Shown: in pieces, positions 1-6,866 of the stretch | Layout: every line of letters begins with the position of its first letter | Numbering within the stretch: the first letter of the stretch is position 1 | Assembly (NCBI GenBank): GCA_007123985.1 | Contig: SLGA01000301.1 | Location: 1 to 23,250, forward strand | Source: Balneolaceae bacterium | GTDB lineage: Bacteria; Bacteroidota; Rhodothermia; Balneolales; Balneolaceae | Reading direction: 5' to 3' | Length of the DNA: 23,250 nucleotides | Translations under genes and position numbers: made by a program | The notes under the pieces: generated by a model | The model's database searches: none | What the model was told of the DNA's origin: nothing | Seen by the model: only the letters and a program-made list of their open reading frames with translations

Positions 1-18
1 TATTTATTATATAAAATA

Positions 19-1347
19 TTAAGCCTTCCAGACGTGGCCATTTTTATCATCAACATGTTTCATTGCATTTCGGGTGTCAACGATGAGCCCGGACCACCTG
101 GACAATTCATGATAATTGATATCGGAATGATCTGTTGAAATGATTACAACATCATATGATTCGATAATCTCCTGCTTCCATTCCACTGATTTTTTACCCG
201 CCCAATGGGAATGCTCTCTCGACTCTTTAATCACCGGTACGAATGGATCATAGTAATCAACATCAGCTCCAAACTCAGCGTAGTAATCCATTAGTTTATA
301 GGTTGGTGATTCCCTGTCATCATCAACATTTGGTTTATAGGCTAATCCGATCAATAAAACTTTACTGCCGTTTACCGATTTTTTCTGTGAATTGAGTGCT
401 TCTATAGTTCTTTGTACAACATACTTTGGCATGGATGTGTTTACCTCGCCAGCAAGTTCGATAAACCTGGTATTCTGTTCAAACTCTCTGGCTTTCCATG
501 TAAGATAAAACGGATCGATTGGAATACAATGGCCGCCAAGTCCGGGCCCGGGTGTAAATTTCATAAACCCGAATGGCTTCGTTTCAGCGGCATCCAAAAC
601 CTCATGCACATCGATACCCATCTCACTGAAAACTACTTTCAACTCATTAACAAGTGCAATATTTACCGAGCGAAATATATTTTCAGTCAACTTTACGGCT
701 TCAGCAGTTTTCGTATTGCTTACCGGAACAGTTTTTACAATAGCTGTATCGTATAGAGCACATGCAAGTTTAAGTGCTTCTTCACCGTGGCCGCCAACTA
801 CTTTTGGTATTTTAGAAGTATTAAAGTTCGGATTTCCCGGATCTTCTCTTTCCGGGCTGTAAGCAACATAAAAATCTTCACCGGCTTTTAACCCACTATT
901 TTTTTCCAGGATTTTGATGATTAACTCATCCGTGGTTCCTGGCCATGTTGTTGATTCCAAAATTACCAACTGCCCTTTTCGTAAATGATTCGATATTACT
1001 TCTGTTGTTTGCTCAACAAATTTCATATCCGGTTCACGGTGATTATCAAGTGGAGTTGGAACACACATTAGCAATGCATCTGCTTCCGGTAAGCGGTTAA
1101 AATCTGTTGTTGAATCACAAATATCTGATTCCGCCAAAATCTGCATTTTGTCTTTACCAAGATGCTTTATATAAGGTATCCCGTTGTTTATGCAATCTAC
1201 CTTTTTTTTATCGATATCGAACCCAATAACAGGCATCTGTTTTTCATGGAATGTCCACATGAGTGGCAACCCCACATAGCCCAGTCCAATTATGCCAACC
1301 GTATAGTCTTTGTTTTTTATTTGATGAAGTAGTTTATCTAAATTCAT
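19..1347 (-). CDS. wbpA: UDP-N-acetyl-hexosamine 6-dehydrogenase (WbpA/TviB type nucleotide-sugar dehydrogenase)
   Basis: This cytoplasmic enzyme most likely oxidises UDP-GlcNAc (or a close UDP-HexNAc) at C6 to the uronic acid using two NAD+, feeding O-antigen or capsule synthesis. The 442-residue length is normal for the UDP-glucose/GDP-mannose dehydrogenase family. Visible motifs are the N-terminal Rossmann loop GLGYVG (residues 21-26), the YSPEREDPG stretch near 163-171 typical of the WbpA/TviB branch, the lysine/asparagine pair in AVKLTEN (about 218-224), and the catalytic cysteine Cys274 in GGHCIPIDP. The C-terminal UDP-binding domain begins near LLIGLAYKPN (331-340). The start is ATG with no Shine-Dalgarno. 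It lies 123 bases after the wbpM-like gene, and that gap carries two short palindromes, so it may have its own control. The subfamily is clear, but the exact sugar substrate cannot be read from sequence. Confidence 0.93.
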   Translation of the reverse strand: MNLDKLLHQIKNKDYTVGIIGLGYVGLPLMWTFHEKQMPVIGFDIDKKKVDCINNGIPYIKHLGKDKMQILAESDICDSTTDFNRLPEADALLMCVPTPLDNHREPDMKFVEQTTEVISNHLRKGQLVILESTTWPGTTDELIIKILEKNSGLKAGEDFYVAYSPEREDPGNPNFNTSKIPKVVGGHGEEALKLACALYDTAIVKTVPVSNTKTAEAVKLTENIFRSVNIALVNELKVVFSEMGIDVHEVLDAAETKPFGFMKFTPGPGLGGHCIPIDPFYLTWKAREFEQNTRFIELAGEVNTSMPKYVVQRTIEALNSQKKSVNGSKVLLIGLAYKPNVDDDRESPTYKLMDYYAEFGADVDYYDPFVPVIKESREHSHWAGKKSVEWKQEIIESYDVVIISTDHSDINYHELSRWSGLIVDTRNAMKHVDDKNGHVWKA

Positions 1348-1368
1348 TAACGCATTTTTACTTTCATG

Positions 1369-1421
1369 ATTCAGGGCCTGAATATACGGCTCTGAAAGCT
1401 TATGATAAACAAGTTTGTTTA
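1369..1421. promoter_or_regulatory. Two short palindromes upstream of the wbpA-like gene
   Basis: The 123-base gap in front of the wbpA-like gene holds two perfect inverted repeats. One has arms ATTCAGG (1369-1375) and CCTGAAT (1377-1383) around one base. The other has arms TAAACAA (1406-1412) and TTGTTTA (1415-1421) around two bases. The central loops are too short for RNA hairpins, so DNA-binding operators are the more natural reading. Their centres are about 37 bases apart. No regulator is known to me for these words, and chance cannot be excluded in AT-rich DNA. Confidence 0.3.
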
Positions 1422-1470
1422 CTATCTATTCAGATACTATTTAGAGCTACTTTGAAGGAAGGGGGAAATT

Positions 1471-3366
1471 TTACAACTCTTGGTTGGCTAATTCACGAAT
1501 ACTTGACTGAGTATTTTCACTTGTAGTTTCACCATTTGTGCTGAAATCATAAGTAGGCACAAGCTGTTTAATAATTGGCCGGAGTAACTCGTGATCTGCA
1601 GATCGCACAGTTTCGTTTAGTTTTCTGAGTATTGAATTGAGTTCTTTATTATCAATAGACTTTCTGCAGATTGCCTTGTAGATAAGTTCATGTTCAGTTT
1701 TTTCGACTCCTTCTTCAGCTTGCAGGAGTTCTTCAAACATCTTTTCACCGGGCCGCAGACCTGTGAATTCAATTGGAATCTCTTTATAGGGCTCTAAACC
1801 ATGCAGTCGGATAAGCTGTTCGGCCATATCTAGTATTTTAACGGGCTCACCCATATCCAGTACAAAAACTTCGCCTCCATCACCCATTTCAGCTGCCTGC
1901 ATAACCAGTAAAACGGATTCCGGAATGGTCATAAAATAACGTTTCACCTCTTTATGTGTAATGGTAACCGGCCCACCATTTCTAATCTGATCAATAAATA
2001 TTGGTACTACAGAACCCCGTGAACCCAACACATTGCCAAATCGAACAGAGATAAATTTGGTAATACACAATTCATTGTAAGACAGGCAGATCTCTTCGGC
2101 GATTCTTTTAGTAGCTCCCATAACATTAGTGGGGTTAACCGCTTTATCAGTTGATACTAAAACAAACCGATCCACTTCATGAGAACACGACAGACCGGCA
2201 AGAATCTTTGTTCCCTCCACATTTACTTTTATGGCTTCATCCGGGAAGCTTTCCATCATAGGAACATGCTTGTAAGCAGCTGCATGGAAAATAACATCCG
2301 GTTTTTCAACTTCAAAAAGTGCATCCAATCGTTCTTTATCGAGAATATTTGCTACACAGGGAACAACCTCTGTTTCTGAATTCTCAAATTCTTTGATGAT
2401 GTAGAACACTTCTGTTTCATCAATATCCAGTGCAATAATTCTTTTTGGACTTAGCTTGGAACACTGCCGTACAATTTCCCGGCCAATTGATCCACCAGCA
2501 CCCGTAATCAATACTGTTTTATCTGACAGGCTTGACCGTATAAGATCTATATTAATTCTTGCGGGTTCCCTGCCAAGAATATCTTCTATGCTGATTTCAC
2601 GAATATTTCGTACACCCACAGGATCATCGGAAAGCAAATGGAAAGAAGGAAGAACTTTCACTTTAAGGGTGGGGCTAATCTGTTTAACCCGTTCAATAAC
2701 TGCTTTCAAATCGGGCTTGGGAAGGGATGGTATTGCGATAATCAGCTCATCCACATCGCTATATCTGAGAAATTGAAACATTCTTCTGCGATCGCCTTTA
2801 ATAGGAACTCCATGCATGGATAACCCGTGCAGTCTTTCAAGATCATCAAATATGGCAATAATGTTCAGATTCCAGTGCCTGTGGCGTGTAATGTCTCTCA
2901 TAATCTGGTCACCGGCATTACCGGCACCAAATATAATTGCGCGTTTTTTAAGCTGAGGTTTTTTAATTACTTCACGACTCATTCGCTTGCTTATACGGAA
3001 ACCGCCTACATACAGAATGCTCTGTAGAAATACGAGTACTGAAAATGACAAATGAAACCCGGTAACATTTCCAGAAACAAATAACACTCCAGCATATACA
3101 AAAGCAGCCAGTGCCAGTGAATTTACAATCATCATTAATTCACGAAGACTTGTAAACCGCCAGCTAACCTGATACATCTTAAAAATTCCAAGAAAGAAAA
3201 GTGAAACAAATACTATTGCAATTGTACTCTCTAACGGAAACGTTATCTCAGCTTCTGAAACAGAATTGATAATTAGGTAAGAAAAAAATGATGCGGTGAA
3301 TATGGCCAATGCATCGCCAGCTATAAAAAATATGGCGCGTGAAAGGTAATTTTTTAACAAATTCAT
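1471..3366 (-). CDS. wbpM: Membrane-anchored UDP-sugar 4,6-dehydratase (CapD/WbpM/FlaA1-long family)
   Basis: This protein is predicted to convert UDP-GlcNAc to the UDP-4-keto-6-deoxy sugar, the precursor of QuiNAc, FucNAc or bacillosamine-type residues in surface polysaccharide. The 631 residues fit the long membrane form. About four N-terminal transmembrane segments lie within residues 10-125. A first Rossmann-like domain follows with GAGNAG (147-152), then the SDR catalytic domain with GAGGSIG (289-295) and HAAAYKHVP (361-369). The active site is STDKAVNP followed by Met416-x3-Lys420, where the usual SDR tyrosine is replaced by methionine. That is the known hallmark of WbpM/PglF proteins, so the enzyme looks intact. 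It sits between the wbpL-like and wbpA-like genes on the same strand. The start is ATG. Substrate stereochemistry is an inference from the family. Confidence 0.92.
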   Translation of the reverse strand: MNLLKNYLSRAIFFIAGDALAIFTASFFSYLIINSVSEAEITFPLESTIAIVFVSLFFLGIFKMYQVSWRFTSLRELMMIVNSLALAAFVYAGVLFVSGNVTGFHLSFSVLVFLQSILYVGGFRISKRMSREVIKKPQLKKRAIIFGAGNAGDQIMRDITRHRHWNLNIIAIFDDLERLHGLSMHGVPIKGDRRRMFQFLRYSDVDELIIAIPSLPKPDLKAVIERVKQISPTLKVKVLPSFHLLSDDPVGVRNIREISIEDILGREPARINIDLIRSSLSDKTVLITGAGGSIGREIVRQCSKLSPKRIIALDIDETEVFYIIKEFENSETEVVPCVANILDKERLDALFEVEKPDVIFHAAAYKHVPMMESFPDEAIKVNVEGTKILAGLSCSHEVDRFVLVSTDKAVNPTNVMGATKRIAEEICLSYNELCITKFISVRFGNVLGSRGSVVPIFIDQIRNGGPVTITHKEVKRYFMTIPESVLLVMQAAEMGDGGEVFVLDMGEPVKILDMAEQLIRLHGLEPYKEIPIEFTGLRPGEKMFEELLQAEEGVEKTEHELIYKAICRKSIDNKELNSILRKLNETVRSADHELLRPIIKQLVPTYDFSTNGETTSENTQSSIRELANQEL

Positions 3367-3471
3367 CTGCTCAAGTTAAACAGTTGTAGTGTATAACCAC
3401 AAACTATCATTAATTTCATCGAATCATGGGAATATAGTAAATAGAATGACAATTTGTATGCAGTCTGTTTT

Positions 3472-3516
3472 TTTTATCTGATAAACTGCTACTTCTGATC
3501 AATGTTTCAGATAAAA
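3472..3516. repeat. 10-bp inverted repeat in the wbpL-wbpM gap
   Basis: Arms TTTTATCTGA (3472-3481) and TCAGATAAAA (3507-3516) are perfectly complementary around a 25-base spacer. The repeat lies about 106 bases upstream of the wbpM-like start, in a 229-base gap that otherwise holds nothing I recognise. On the minus strand the stem is followed by an A run and not a U run, and on the plus strand no U run follows. It is therefore a poor terminator, and a regulator site or leader hairpin is more plausible. Confidence 0.35.
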
Positions 3517-3595
3517 CTCCTGAGAGATATGAAAGGGTGCTCTTTTTGAGAAAAAATTACAGCTGAATTTGATAAAAACTACGCGGATTTATGCC

Positions 3596-4657
3596 CTATT
3601 TTTTATTGTCTGACATCAATACTACAGCGGCAAATAGTAAAGAAAATAAAAATAGTAAGCCTATCAAAATCCACTGAAAGCTATGCGAACCAAAAACAAA
3701 AAGGAAGCCAATTACACAGCTCAACATGGAAAATAGCAAGTAGATTAAAGAAATGGATTTATGTTTCCAGCCGCCAATGTTCATTTTTTGGTATAAATGA
3801 GACCTATGAGCCTGGAAAATATTCTCTCCTCTCAACAAGCGGCGAAATATGGTGAACGCACCATCAAAAAGGAATGGCCACAACAATAATCCTCCAATCC
3901 ATACAGCCATTCCTACTGATAACTGATCAAGCGTTGAAGCGGCCAAAAACGGCATTGCTCCAAAGGTAAATCCAAGAAAAAGGCTGCCTGCATCTCCCAT
4001 AAATATCTTCGCAGGAGACCAGTTGAACATTAGAAATGATGCCACGCCACAGAACAAGAATACATTAAGGGCCATAAGAGACGGCTGATCCCATAAAAAA
4101 GCCATTACAATCCAGCCGGCTGCAGCAGAGAGAGCCTGAACGGATGCAATTCCATCTACCCCGTCCATAAAATTGTAGATGTTCGTATTGCCAGTTATCC
4201 AAATCAATCCGGGTAATAAACCCAAAATACCCAGATGGATATAAACTCCATTTGGTAAATAAAGAGAAGTAAAGTTCCCGATGAGCAGTAGTATGATTAA
4301 TGCAGAAAACAGCTGGACAGAAAACCGAACTCTTTTTGAAAGGTCATTTTTATCATCAAACCACCCAAGAATTGCCACGAAAAGTGCAGCCGTTATAAAA
4401 ATAATTAGCTCTGTGTGGTTCCCTATGCCTGTGATAAACGCAAAAAGAACTGTACCGAGAACTGTAAATAAAACAAAGCCAACACCGCCTCCACGCGGAG
4501 TAGGCACTTCATGCGAACTTCTCTCAGTAGGATAATCCGTAATACGCTTAACTTTTGCATATCGGATAAACCACTTCGTAAAAAAATAATTAGTGATAAG
4601 AATTGCTGCAGCTAAAATCAGCAATGTTAAGTCTGTCAAACCAATACCCGTATCCAT
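3596..4657 (-). CDS. wbpL: Undecaprenyl-phosphate sugar-1-phosphate transferase, WecA/WbpL type (glycosyltransferase family 4)
   Basis: This polytopic inner-membrane enzyme moves a HexNAc-1-phosphate from its UDP-sugar to undecaprenyl phosphate, the first committed step of lipid-linked polysaccharide. The 353 residues carry about ten hydrophobic segments and the family motifs in order: PTPRGGG (53-58), Asp101-Asp102 for Mg2+ binding, NxxNFMDGVDG (159-169), GDAG (221-224) and HRSHLYQ (284-290). The HRSH(A/L)YQ ending is characteristic of the WbpL/WbcO branch (FucNAc or QuiNAc transfer) more than of WecA or MraY, and it agrees with the WbpM-like dehydratase next door. The start is an ATG preceded by AT-rich leader without a Shine-Dalgarno. 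It is the first gene of the minus-strand polysaccharide set and lies downstream of the terminator hairpin at 4825-4854. The exact sugar is inferred, not shown. Confidence 0.9.
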   Translation of the reverse strand: MDTGIGLTDLTLLILAAAILITNYFFTKWFIRYAKVKRITDYPTERSSHEVPTPRGGGVGFVLFTVLGTVLFAFITGIGNHTELIIFITAALFVAILGWFDDKNDLSKRVRFSVQLFSALIILLLIGNFTSLYLPNGVYIHLGILGLLPGLIWITGNTNIYNFMDGVDGIASVQALSAAAGWIVMAFLWDQPSLMALNVFLFCGVASFLMFNWSPAKIFMGDAGSLFLGFTFGAMPFLAASTLDQLSVGMAVWIGGLLLWPFLFDGAFTIFRRLLRGENIFQAHRSHLYQKMNIGGWKHKSISLIYLLFSMLSCVIGFLFVFGSHSFQWILIGLLFLFSLLFAAVVLMSDNKK

Positions 4658-4814
4658 TCAATTTAAATGCTGGCAATATAATGGAGACTAAAGTAACAGT
4701 TTTTTGCTTCTTTTTCTTCACTTCATTCCCGTAAATAACTAAAATTGAAAATATTTGCTTAATGGTTGCCATGACAGGTTTTAAGTAGTTAAACTTTACA
4801 AAAGCGGGAATGTC

Positions 4815-4854
4815 CAACAAAAATAAAATGGCTCCCGATCAAGAGAGCCATTTT
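4815..4854 (-). terminator. Intrinsic-terminator-like hairpin with no gene upstream
   Basis: Arms AAAATGGCTC and GAGCCATTTT (4825-4834 with 4845-4854) form a perfect 10-bp stem around a 10-base loop. Read on the minus strand the stem is followed by ATTTTTGTT, a good U tract. On the plus strand the following bases are mixed. No annotated gene runs into it from either side: it lies upstream of the wbpL-like gene and between divergent genes. It would therefore end a leader or a short RNA. Confidence 0.6.
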
Positions 4855-4894
4855 GCCGTTATTTGATTGTAATTTGTACGCTTTGGAATACTTC

Positions 4895-4900
4895 ATTATA
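4895..4900 (-). promoter_or_regulatory. Possible -10 box (TATAAT) for a minus-strand leader or short RNA
   Basis: A perfect TATAAT reads on the minus strand 41-46 bases before the terminator-like stem. No good -35 hexamer lies 16-18 bases upstream. The place where one would sit overlaps the dyad at 4911-4938. Initiation about seven bases downstream would give a transcript of about 75 nt ending at the hairpin. This is an inference from one box and is weak on its own. Confidence 0.25.
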
Positions 4901-4910
4901 CCTATTGTTC

Positions 4911-4938
4911 TTTAACACAGTATTATTAGAGTGTTAAA
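4911..4938. promoter_or_regulatory. Operator-like dyad TTTAACAC-N12-GTGTTAAA
   Basis: The two 8-base arms (4911-4918 and 4931-4938) are perfect inverted repeats separated by 12 AT-rich bases, the geometry of a dimeric regulator site. The dyad lies just upstream of the minus-strand TATAAT and about 110 bases before the thioesterase gene, so it could act on either direction. No regulator gene is in the window. Confidence 0.35.
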
Positions 4939-5048
4939 TAACGAGTTTATAAATCAATCACGCTCTTCTCAGCAAAGCTTCCTTTCCATATGATTACAGT
5001 TACCCGTATTTTAAAAATGAATATTCAATCCTAACCAACACCAAAATT

Positions 5049-5441
5049 ATGCCTGATATACATCACGGTATGCGATTTTTTAGCAGAAAACTCATCAAAC
5101 CGGAGGACCTGAATGCACATGGCACACTTTTTGGCGGCTCTGTTCTCGCCTGGATTGATGAAGAGGCAGCTATTTACGTTATTTGTCAACTGGGGAAAAG
5201 TAATATCGCAACCAAATTTATGTCTGAAATTGATTTTGTTCATTCGGCAAAACTTGGTGATATTATTGAGATAGGGATGGAAACAGTAAATTTTGGAACT
5301 ACCTCAATTACCGTTAAGTGTGAAGTTCGCCAGAAGTTTACAAGAAAGCCTATTATCAGAATTGATAAAATTGTTTTTGTTCACCTTGATGCTAATGGCA
5401 GACCAACCCCGCATGGAATATCTGAACCGGTAAATGAATAA
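5049..5441 (+). CDS. Acyl-CoA thioesterase, hotdog fold (YciA/BACH type)
   Basis: This is a predicted cytoplasmic acyl-CoA thioesterase that hydrolyses acyl-CoA to free acid and CoA. The 130 residues match a single hotdog domain. The signature LNAHGTLFGGSVLAWIDEEA runs from 21 to 40, with the HGTLFGG loop and the conserved Asp37 on the central helix, as in the YciA/cytosolic acyl-CoA hydrolase branch. The later strand-rich part (GTTSITVKCEV, then IVFVHLDANGRP) completes the fold. The start is an ATG preceded by an A-rich leader. An internal Met8 is a possible but less likely start. The hpt gene begins three bases after its stop, so the two are probably co-transcribed. Substrate chain length cannot be told. 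Confidence 0.85.
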   Translation: MPDIHHGMRFFSRKLIKPEDLNAHGTLFGGSVLAWIDEEAAIYVICQLGKSNIATKFMSEIDFVHSAKLGDIIEIGMETVNFGTTSITVKCEVRQKFTRKPIIRIDKIVFVHLDANGRPTPHGISEPVNE

Positions 5442-5444
5442 AGA

Positions 5445-5792
5445 ATGGAACCTAAAAAACCTCTTATTGACAGGAAACTAATTGTTGATTTGCTCTATGG
5501 TGATGAAAATTACGTGAAAGAGTTCGCAGATGCTTCCGTAGGTTCTTTTTCTGAATTCAATGAGCATTTCAGAGAAGCACTTCAAACAAACGATGAGGTT
5601 AAATTGAGAAATGCCGGACATAAAATTAAACCGGTTGCTCAAATGATGCACTTAGATTATATCCTCGAACTGTATGAACAATCAAAAGAGTGCATCAACG
5701 ATCCTGATATGCAACGTAAAACAAAAGATCTCATCCAAGAGATGGATAAATATTGTGAAACACTTCTGGAAGAACTTAAGAAACTTGCCTGA
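5445..5792 (+). CDS. Single-domain histidine phosphotransfer (Hpt) protein
   Basis: This small all-helical protein of 115 residues should accept and pass on a phosphoryl group in a multistep phosphorelay. The phospho-site is His59 in AGHKIKPVAQMM. The HKIKP form, with proline where many Hpt domains have glycine, is familiar from Bacteroidota Hpt domains. Predicted helices cover about 20-48, 51-66, 70-84 and 90-113. It has no kinase, receiver or output domain, and none is encoded nearby, so its partners are elsewhere. It starts with ATG three bases after the thioesterase stop and ends 42 bases before galE. A helical-bundle protein unrelated to signalling is the alternative, but the placed histidine and spacing favour Hpt. 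Confidence 0.75.
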   Translation: MEPKKPLIDRKLIVDLLYGDENYVKEFADASVGSFSEFNEHFREALQTNDEVKLRNAGHKIKPVAQMMHLDYILELYEQSKECINDPDMQRKTKDLIQEMDKYCETLLEELKKLA

Positions 5793-5834
5793 AATACTTT
5801 CTCCAAAAAAAATCATAAATCTAGATACAGATAC

Positions 5835-6848
5835 GTGAAATCCATTCTTGTTACCGGCGGAACCGGTTTTATTGGCAGTCATACAGTTTTAGAACTCTTA
5901 GCGAATAATTATCAGGTTGTTGTGATGGATAATCTTCGCAACAGTAAAATTGAATCTTTAAAAAGGGTGGAAAAGCTCAGTAACATGCACGTAGATTTTC
6001 ATAAAATCGATCTGCTTGATAAACCAGCTCTTTCCGGGTTATTTAATAAGTACAAGTTCGATGGTGTAATTCATTTTGCAGGTTTAAAAGCGGTTGGTGA
6101 GTCTGTTGAAAAACCGCTGCTGTATTATACAAATAACATAACCGGTACACTGAATCTTTGTGAAGTAATGCAGGAGAATCAGGTAAAAAATCTTGTATTT
6201 AGTTCATCTGCTACAGTTTACGGAAACCCAGATCAGTCTCCATTAACAGAAAATGAATCACTTAGTGCAGTGAATCCGTACGGGCAAACAAAACTAACCA
6301 TTGAATTTATTCTAAAAGATCTTCAGCATGCAGATTCTGATTGGAATATTTCACTTTTGCGATATTTTAATCCGGTCGGTGCGCACAAAAGCGGTGACAT
6401 TGGGGAAGATCCACACGGTATTCCCAATAATTTGATGCCCTTTATTACACAAGTTGCTGTTGGAAAGCTTAAAGAATTAAGTGTATTCGGAAACGATTAT
6501 CCCACACCCGATGGAACAGGTATCAGAGATTACATTCACGTTGTAGATGTGGCAATAGGGCACATTAAAGCACTTGAAAAGCTTCGAGAAAAGCCTGGAC
6601 TCGTCACCTATAATCTCGGAACCGGAAAAGGGTCCAGTGTGCTCGATATGATTCAAGCTTTTGAAAATGCAAACAGTGTTAAAATTCCGTACAAGTTTGC
6701 ACCTCGAAGACCCGGCGATGCCGCAATTTGTTATGCCGATGTTTCAAAAGCAGAGCGCGAATTAAACTGGAAAGCAAAATACAGCCTCCAAGAGATGTGC
6801 CGCGATGCATGGAACTGGCAAACAAAAAATCCCACAGGATTTGATTAA
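5835..6848 (+). CDS. galE: UDP-glucose 4-epimerase
   Basis: GalE interconverts UDP-glucose and UDP-galactose (some members also UDP-GlcNAc/UDP-GalNAc) with tightly bound NAD+, and so supplies sugar nucleotides for polysaccharide and galactose metabolism. The 337-residue length is that of the family. Motifs are TGGTGFIGSHT (7-17), SSSATVYG with Ser125 (123-130), and the catalytic Tyr149-x3-Lys153 in NPYGQTK. The substrate-side motif RYFNPVGAH follows, and GTGIRDYIHVVD lies further downstream. The start codon is GTG at 5835; no in-frame ATG lies nearby and the Rossmann strand begins at once, so this start is well supported. It is last in the thioesterase-hpt-galE set and converges on the M42 peptidase gene with an 18-base gap and no visible terminator. 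Its role in the polysaccharide pathway across the divergent region is inferred. Confidence 0.95.
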   Translation: MKSILVTGGTGFIGSHTVLELLANNYQVVVMDNLRNSKIESLKRVEKLSNMHVDFHKIDLLDKPALSGLFNKYKFDGVIHFAGLKAVGESVEKPLLYYTNNITGTLNLCEVMQENQVKNLVFSSSATVYGNPDQSPLTENESLSAVNPYGQTKLTIEFILKDLQHADSDWNISLLRYFNPVGAHKSGDIGEDPHGIPNNLMPFITQVAVGKLKELSVFGNDYPTPDGTGIRDYIHVVDVAIGHIKALEKLREKPGLVTYNLGTGKGSSVLDMIQAFENANSVKIPYKFAPRRPGDAAICYADVSKAERELNWKAKYSLQEMCRDAWNWQTKNPTGFD

Positions 6849-6866
6849 ACAGCAGAACCAAAAATA

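Larger units (their letters stand above)
4658..5048. other. 391-base divergent intergenic region
   Basis: This is the only gene-free stretch longer than 300 bases. It separates the minus-strand polysaccharide genes from the plus-strand thioesterase-hpt-galE set. From left to right it holds about 165 bases of AT-rich leader before the wbpL-like gene, a terminator-like hairpin (4825-4854), a minus-strand TATAAT box (4895-4900), and a perfect 8-bp dyad (4911-4918 with 4931-4938). About 110 further bases precede the thioesterase and show nothing recognisable. I see no credible coding region, tRNA or repeat family. Confidence 0.6.

Noticed and set aside
1471..3366. Loss of the SDR catalytic tyrosine in the WbpM-like protein as a sign of inactivity
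   Set aside because: Met-x3-Lys in place of Tyr-x3-Lys is normal for the membrane-bound UDP-sugar 4,6-dehydratases.
4590..4820. Minus-strand frame of 76 codons containing VSIILPAF, like the start of a family 2 glycosyltransferase
   Set aside because: It overlaps the start of the wbpL-like gene in another frame, the resemblance is about eight residues, and nothing after it fits the family. Most likely chance.
5445..5792. Proline in place of glycine after the Hpt phospho-histidine as a degenerate site
   Set aside because: The HKIKP/HKLKP form is common in Bacteroidota Hpt domains, so it does not indicate decay.
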